Made by a program: the position numbers and the translations under genes
The notes under the pieces: model-generated
What the model saw: the letters and a program-made list of their open reading frames with translations, nothing else
Told to the model about the DNA's origin: nothing
The model's database searches: none
Source of the DNA: Phalacrocorax aristotelis
Lineage: Eukaryota > Chordata > Aves > Suliformes > Phalacrocoracidae
Direction of reading: 5' to 3'
Assembly: GCF_949628215.1 (NCBI RefSeq)
Contig: NC_134288.1
Coordinates: forward strand, 7,757,682-7,821,681
DNA length: 64,000 bases
In this document: positions 59,564-64,000 of the stretch, piece by piece
How positions within the stretch are numbered: the stretch's first letter is position 1
How the letters are laid out: each line of letters begins with the position of its first letter

Positions 59564-62171
59564 AAGCGTAAAGGAGAACAGTGAAGACTGTAAATGTGAC
59601 TAGGCAGAAAAGATCCTGCTGGAGATGTTTCAGAGTTGAGCTACTTGGGCTCACAGAGGTCAAGGCTGTCTGTCAAACTGTATATGCCATGCCTAAGAAA
59701 TGCCTTAGGTCAGGATACAGGTGGGTTTCCAAGCTCAGACAGTAAATCCTCTTCCCACATGGTCTCAGGGCAAAGCTGGCTTTCCTGCTGCTCTCTGCAC
59801 CCACAGCCACAGGGTGAAGGGCTGGGGATGCGGGACAGCCCGTCCCTGAGGAGATGCTGCCTGTGCTTGATGACCCTGGGAGGCACCATCCTACGTAGCC
59901 CCAACCTCCCCGCAGCACTGAGGGCAGCTGGGCTTTGCTTTGCTGCTGTGATCTGCTTCGCTACTGTACCAAAACAAACAGCATGTTGCAGAGTCCCAGT
60001 CCCGACTCTTCCTCCTCTCCCACCCCACCGTGCTTACAGAGTGTTACCAATTTACTGCACTGCTAAGAATTTGCTCCTCTCTTCCTTCCTTGCCATCCCC
60101 CATCCCCTTATAGCTGTACAGATTAACTGGCTGGAAAGTAGGGAGGGGGAGAGGAGAGGATGTGATGTGCTGCTGCTCACTCTATGTCTGGCTGTCAGGG
60201 CTGGCTATGGCACATGTGCACCCAAAGGTGCCTGCAAGCTCAGATCTCCATGCCCCAGGAAGCTGCAAGCCACAGTTAGCTAGGAAGATGAAGGAAATTA
60301 ATTCCTCTGCTGGCTAAACAGGGCATGGAGTGGCTTAAGGGGAAGAAGGTGTTATGCGTTGAGGAGATAACTCCAATGTGTTGGAAGAAGGACTCATTAG
60401 CACAAGAGCCCAGCTTAGCTCTGGGCTATGTAACGAATTGTGTTAGCCTCAACCCAGCCCACGTAAAAGCTGATTCACCCAAAGGTAAGAGCTGACACAT
60501 CCAAACCTCAGTCCTGGATTTTGCCACGTTCAGGGGACCAGCAACTTCCCCACAGCTCCCCTTCCTCCTCCTTCACCTTCCTTACCTGTGTGTTGCTTCA
60601 AGGTACTCTGGTCCTTACTGCTCTCGTTGGTCTGCAGACACTTTCTGAGCTGCTAAGGAAAACTCTGTTCTAAGGGGGGAAAAAATCCGTGCTAGAGAAA
60701 AGATTGTTACAAGCAAGTAGTTTCTTTTGCCATGTGGAACAATTTTCTTGCACCATAGCATAACCACTTCCATTTTCTTCAAGAAGCAAATCCCAAATCT
60801 CTGTGCAAAATTTCCTTAATAACAATAAAAAGGAACTTTGTTCCTAAATTCCCAATATACGCAAAAGAGCCCAGAAATGGCATGAATCCTTAAATTCCAA
60901 ACACACACAGTTTCAAATAATTGCAAAACCCAATGTTCTCTTTCCTCTTCCTTCAGTTATTTTGGAGGCAAAATAGATAGTTTAATAACTCATAATATAA
61001 TAATCGTATATGCAAAGCCACCCTACATCAAGCGAAATTGATCCTGGACAGTTCCCAACACGTCAGTGAGAGGTGAGGCCTTGTCCTGGCTCGCCCAGGG
61101 AAGCGATTTCCCATAGACACAGAACGGTTATTTAATGGCCTGTGCTCATAAAAATATCACACAGATATTTTCCAAAGTGTATGCAAAATTCTAAGATTGT
61201 TTAACACTACAGTTTAGCAAAAAACTCTGTTGAAGAGTGAGGCTGAACTGGGTGTTCAAATACCTTTTACAGTCACTGGAGGGTTACTGGTGGCTGACGC
61301 TTGTTTTATTTGGCAAGCGTCTGAGCATTTGGCTCATGTGTAATCGTCTACATTTCACTCCTAGTCTAGCTAGTCTCTTGCAAGTCTGGGGCGAGTGTCC
61401 TTGGGCTGGTTTCTTAGATGCCTCAGGTATGACTTTCCACTTTGCTCACAAGATGATAGCAGCAATGAGTATGGCTAATGTTTTATAGTCAGTGTGTGAC
61501 TTACCACAAAACACTTGATGGACTTTCACAAATTATTTTCAGGAAGTAAGAGAATTGCTTCACCTGCCATTGAAATGCGACTATAGCTGGGACGGAGAGC
61601 AATGCTGCTCGACAGTACACAGCTACAGCACACTGGGGTTTGCAGGACAAGACTACGGTACCCAGCTAAAGCAACTAGAGGAATTTGGGCAGAGAAAGTA
61701 AAATTATCCAGAAGCTTAGACCACAATGATGGAAGTATTACTATTACCTTAAGAAACACTCATCATTAGTTTGTTAATTTTTCTGTAACAAATCCAACTC
61801 ATCTGGACCTTGGGTTTATGTTCTACCAGCACAGCAATATTGCCAGAAGCATAAGGTGAGGTTCATGACACCCAACTTCAGTTATTCCTAACATAGGAGT
61901 CTCCACCTGAGAGAGTCCCTTTACAGTCAGTGGACAGAAATAGTCATATCTTGGGGGGGGCATTCATCTCCTCCTGAGGTACGTGTCTTCCTCGGAGTAC
62001 TATGCTGAGATGAGAGGAGCCGCTTCCTGGAAGTGCCTAATTGTCCCCATTAACTCTAAAACGCCTCTAAAGGAACAGCTCACATAGGGTGTCTGTGTTA
62101 CAGGCATGTACATTCGAGTAGGTGAATGTCAGCCTGAAAGAAAAAAAATGGTTGAGCAGAATGAAGTTGTT

Positions 62172-62275
62172 GGGGGGGTTTTTTGTTTGGTTTTTGGTTT
62201 TTTGTGGGTTTTGTTTGTTTGTTTGTTGTTGGTTGGTTGGTTGGTTGGTTTGGCTTTTCGTTGGATTTTATTGTT
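62172..62275 (+). repeat. GT-rich low-complexity region with (TTTG)n and (GGTT)n runs
   Basis: A G7-T6 run is followed by G/T mixtures, four TTTG units and about six GGTT units. It overlaps the likely 3' UTR end of the TRH receptor gene on the other strand, where it reads as an A/C-rich tract. Confidence 0.85.
62267..62272 (-). terminator. Candidate polyadenylation signal of the TRH receptor gene
   Basis: AATAAA is read on the minus strand about 355 nt beyond the stop codon. Other distal sites cannot be excluded. Confidence 0.35.
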
Positions 62276-62624
62276 GTTGTTTCCTTGAATGCCCTCTTCC
62301 TGGATTTCCTTTCAGTGCTCTGGCCCACAACAAACAGTTGCATTTGCATGTAACACAGAGTGGCATTGCACTGCTATATTTAACTACAGCTTCTTTAAAG
62401 ATGCTAAACATTGACCTGTGCCTAACACTTCACCAAACAAGAATAAATTAGCATTAAAGTAAAACAAATTAATCTGCCTCTAAGAATCTGTTTTGTTAAA
62501 TGCCCAGGAGAGGTATTAAACTAAGCTTGCTGGAACACCAAAGCAATTTCTGCTGGCACTTTCACAACACGGTGCATACAGCCACATAGCTCCCAGTGCC
62601 TGCGTTGTTTCAGGGTCCCAGGAT

Positions 62625-63005
62625 TTATTTGGCAGGCTTGTTCTTCTTTGAAGTTGCAGGGACACTGTTCAGATCTTCTTGTTTGGTGATGTTGAGATCG
62701 GAGCTGTCATGAGAATAGTCCTTCATAACACTGTAGTACACCGGGGCGGTGTACGGCGCAGGGTTCTCAGCACTCTTCTTTTCACACTTGTATAACTTCC
62801 TAAAGGCAGCCCTGAATTTCTGTGACATGAGGTTGTAGATGATGGGGTTGATGGCACTGTTCAGGTAGATGCACATGCGGCAGAAGAGAAGGAACCAGAT
62901 ATTCAGGTATGGAGGGTCCATGAAGGAGTTCACCACCACCAGCGTGCGATAAGGCATCCACAGAAAGGCGAAGAGGACCACCACGACAGCCAGCATTTTG
63001 GTCAC
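62625..63005 (-). CDS. Thyrotropin-releasing hormone receptor family GPCR, last coding exon (partial gene)
   Basis: A 381-nt exon on the minus strand begins [20 protein letters not shown] and ends at a TAA stop. It follows a CAAG acceptor, and human TRHR has an intron at the same place before VTKML. It encodes TM6 (with the WMPYR signature of TRH receptors), TM7 with NPIIY (the NPxxY motif), a helix-8 segment identical to TRHR ([13 protein letters not shown]), a candidate palmitoylation cysteine (KCEKK), and a cytoplasmic tail ending KKNKPAK. TRH receptors couple through Gq to phospholipase C in pituitary and brain. The tail differs strongly from TRHR1, so this should be one of the other vertebrate subtypes (TRHR2 or TRHR3) that many mammals, including human, lack. 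Preceding exon or exons with TM1-5 are outside the window to the right. Confidence 0.9.
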   Translation of the reverse strand: MTKMLAVVVVLFAFLWMPYRTLVVVNSFMDPPYLNIWFLLFCRMCIYLNSAINPIIYNLMSQKFRAAFRKLYKCEKKSAENPAPYTAPVYYSVMKDYSHDSSDLNITKQEDLNSVPATSKKNKPAK

Positions 63006-64000
63006 CTTGCCAGTGGGAATATGCAAAAAGAGAAATAGTCAACGATGTTAAATCTCCAGCAGAGCCTTCTCACCTGGAGAAACAGTGCAGACAGCTAATT
63101 CAGTCTACATATTGCTTATATCCCTCTTTTAGTGTTTAAAATAGGCACAAAAAGCTGTGGGGCTATTCCTCTCTGAATCCATTTTGTTCATGAAAAAAAT
63201 CTTGGATAAATAAACCCCTTAAATGACAGGTTTTCACCTACTGTTGAAGAGCCTTTAAAGCTCTTTAAGGCAAGCATCTGCCAGCCTGAAAATGGGCTGG
63301 GATAATCATGGGAATTTCTGTACCACAAAGCAAATTTGAAAATTGCACATAACAATAAATCAATGGGGGAAACTAACTTGTACAGAAGTAGGGTCCTAAC
63401 TTCTGGGGGTGCCGTGGGGTATGTTTTAGCTCCTTGCCTAGGATCTTCTGCTTTCCTGTGCCAGCTATGCTGTTCCCAGGGAAAGGCTCCTGGTACAGAG
63501 CAGCACTGAGAGCAGAGGAGACGGTCTGGAGTCTTAAATTGCTACTTGTGCTGACATGGGAGTTACTTAGCTAATTGGTATGGGTTATTTTAATTTGCAG
63601 CACACTAGGGAAGTACTACATTAACATATTAGGAACAAGAAGATATTGAGAATTCAGAAGTGAGCAGTAATTGCCCTCAGCTCGACTAAAGCTTGTTCAA
63701 GAAAATGGGTTTTTGTACTGAAACTCTAGTGATCCTAATAGTTTTGACAGCTATTTCTGGTAGGTGACAATCATCCTCCAGCAAACACTTACAGAATACA
63801 CACGTCCCTGAGGAGGAAAGTATGAGTAAACACTGATGCCACACACATATTTAGGCAGTGGTGTTTCAAACGTCAGAAAGGGAGTTGTGCAACAACTCCA
63901 GTTCTTGGTATGGGAATAAGCACTTAGATCACGTTCACAGTCTCTCAGCTTTTCTTGGAGTGCTTTTTTCACTCAGTCACAAGCAACTATGCCTTCCTGT
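63006..64000 (-). other. Intron of the TRH receptor gene (partial)
   Basis: No TM1-5 coding sequence is seen on the minus strand in these 995 bp, so the intron runs past the window edge. No repeat is recognised. Confidence 0.65.

Larger units (their letters stand above)
52350..62266. other. Intergenic region between JPH2 and the TRH receptor gene
   Basis: The region has no supported gene. The longest open frame (59636-60283, plus) starts at TTG, has no recognisable domain and looks like chance. The region holds a possible LTR remnant near 57.1 kb, a 12-bp hairpin near 54.89 kb and a poly-G tract near 59.55 kb. Confidence 0.6.

Noticed and set aside
59636-60283. 215-codon plus-strand open frame in the JPH2-TRHR spacer
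   Set aside because: It begins at TTG and not ATG, has no recognisable domain, no splice or promoter context, and a composition typical of chance frames.
62172-62275. Possible coding of the GT-rich frame with Leu/Val/Gly/Phe-rich translation
   Set aside because: The hydrophobic translation is an artefact of the G/T simple repeat.
63751-63972. Possible upstream exon of the TRH receptor on the minus strand
   Set aside because: The translated sequence has no hydrophobic TM segments and none of the TRHR TM1-5 motifs. The upstream coding exon must lie beyond the window.

Overview
This is a 64 kb piece of a bird genome. The evidence is vertebrate split genes with GT-AG introns and CpG-island promoters, a chicken-repeat-1 (CR1) LINE, and a solo LTR of a type common in neoavian birds. 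The gene order matches the region equivalent to human chromosome 20q13 (JPH2-OSER1). Everything was read by eye, so exon borders rest on splice-site grammar and protein conservation and not on transcripts.

Layout from left to right. Positions 1-5.2 kb hold no gene I can support. At 5.36-9.3 kb a complete minus-strand gene encodes a 290-residue OSER1-like protein. At 9.3-17.5 kb a second complete OSER1 gene lies on the plus strand and encodes 293 residues. The two genes are divergent, share one CpG-island promoter with two NRF1-type palindromes, and have the same exon structure and intron phases. They are therefore a segmental, inverted duplication and not retrocopies. The plus copy keeps the position and direction relative to JPH2 that human OSER1 has, and it is the closer match to the human protein, so I take it as the true OSER1. 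A CR1 LINE fragment sits in its first intron.

At 20.2-52.3 kb lies JPH2 (junctophilin-2) on the plus strand. All five coding exons are visible (20900-21278, 28821-29604, 46138-46256, 49675-50465, 51550-51630) and give 717 residues: eight MORN motifs, a joining region, a helical segment, a proline/glutamate-rich divergent region and a C-terminal membrane anchor. Its introns contain a solo endogenous-retrovirus LTR with a 5-bp target duplication, CR1 remnants, and a few muscle-type binding motifs (CArG, MEF2, E-box).

Positions 52.3-62.2 kb look intergenic. At 62.6-63.0 kb the last coding exon of a thyrotropin-releasing-hormone-receptor family GPCR (TM6, TM7 and tail) lies on the minus strand; the earlier exon or exons are beyond the right edge. 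A TRH receptor beside JPH2 fits the ancient vertebrate paralogy between the human chromosome 20 and 8 regions (TRHR and JPH1 are both on 8q).

The genes do not form a pathway. OSER1 and its paralogue are stress-response nuclear proteins, JPH2 builds cardiac and skeletal muscle membrane junctions, and the TRH receptor is an endocrine or neural receptor. The most notable feature is the intact head-to-head OSER1 duplicate pair.
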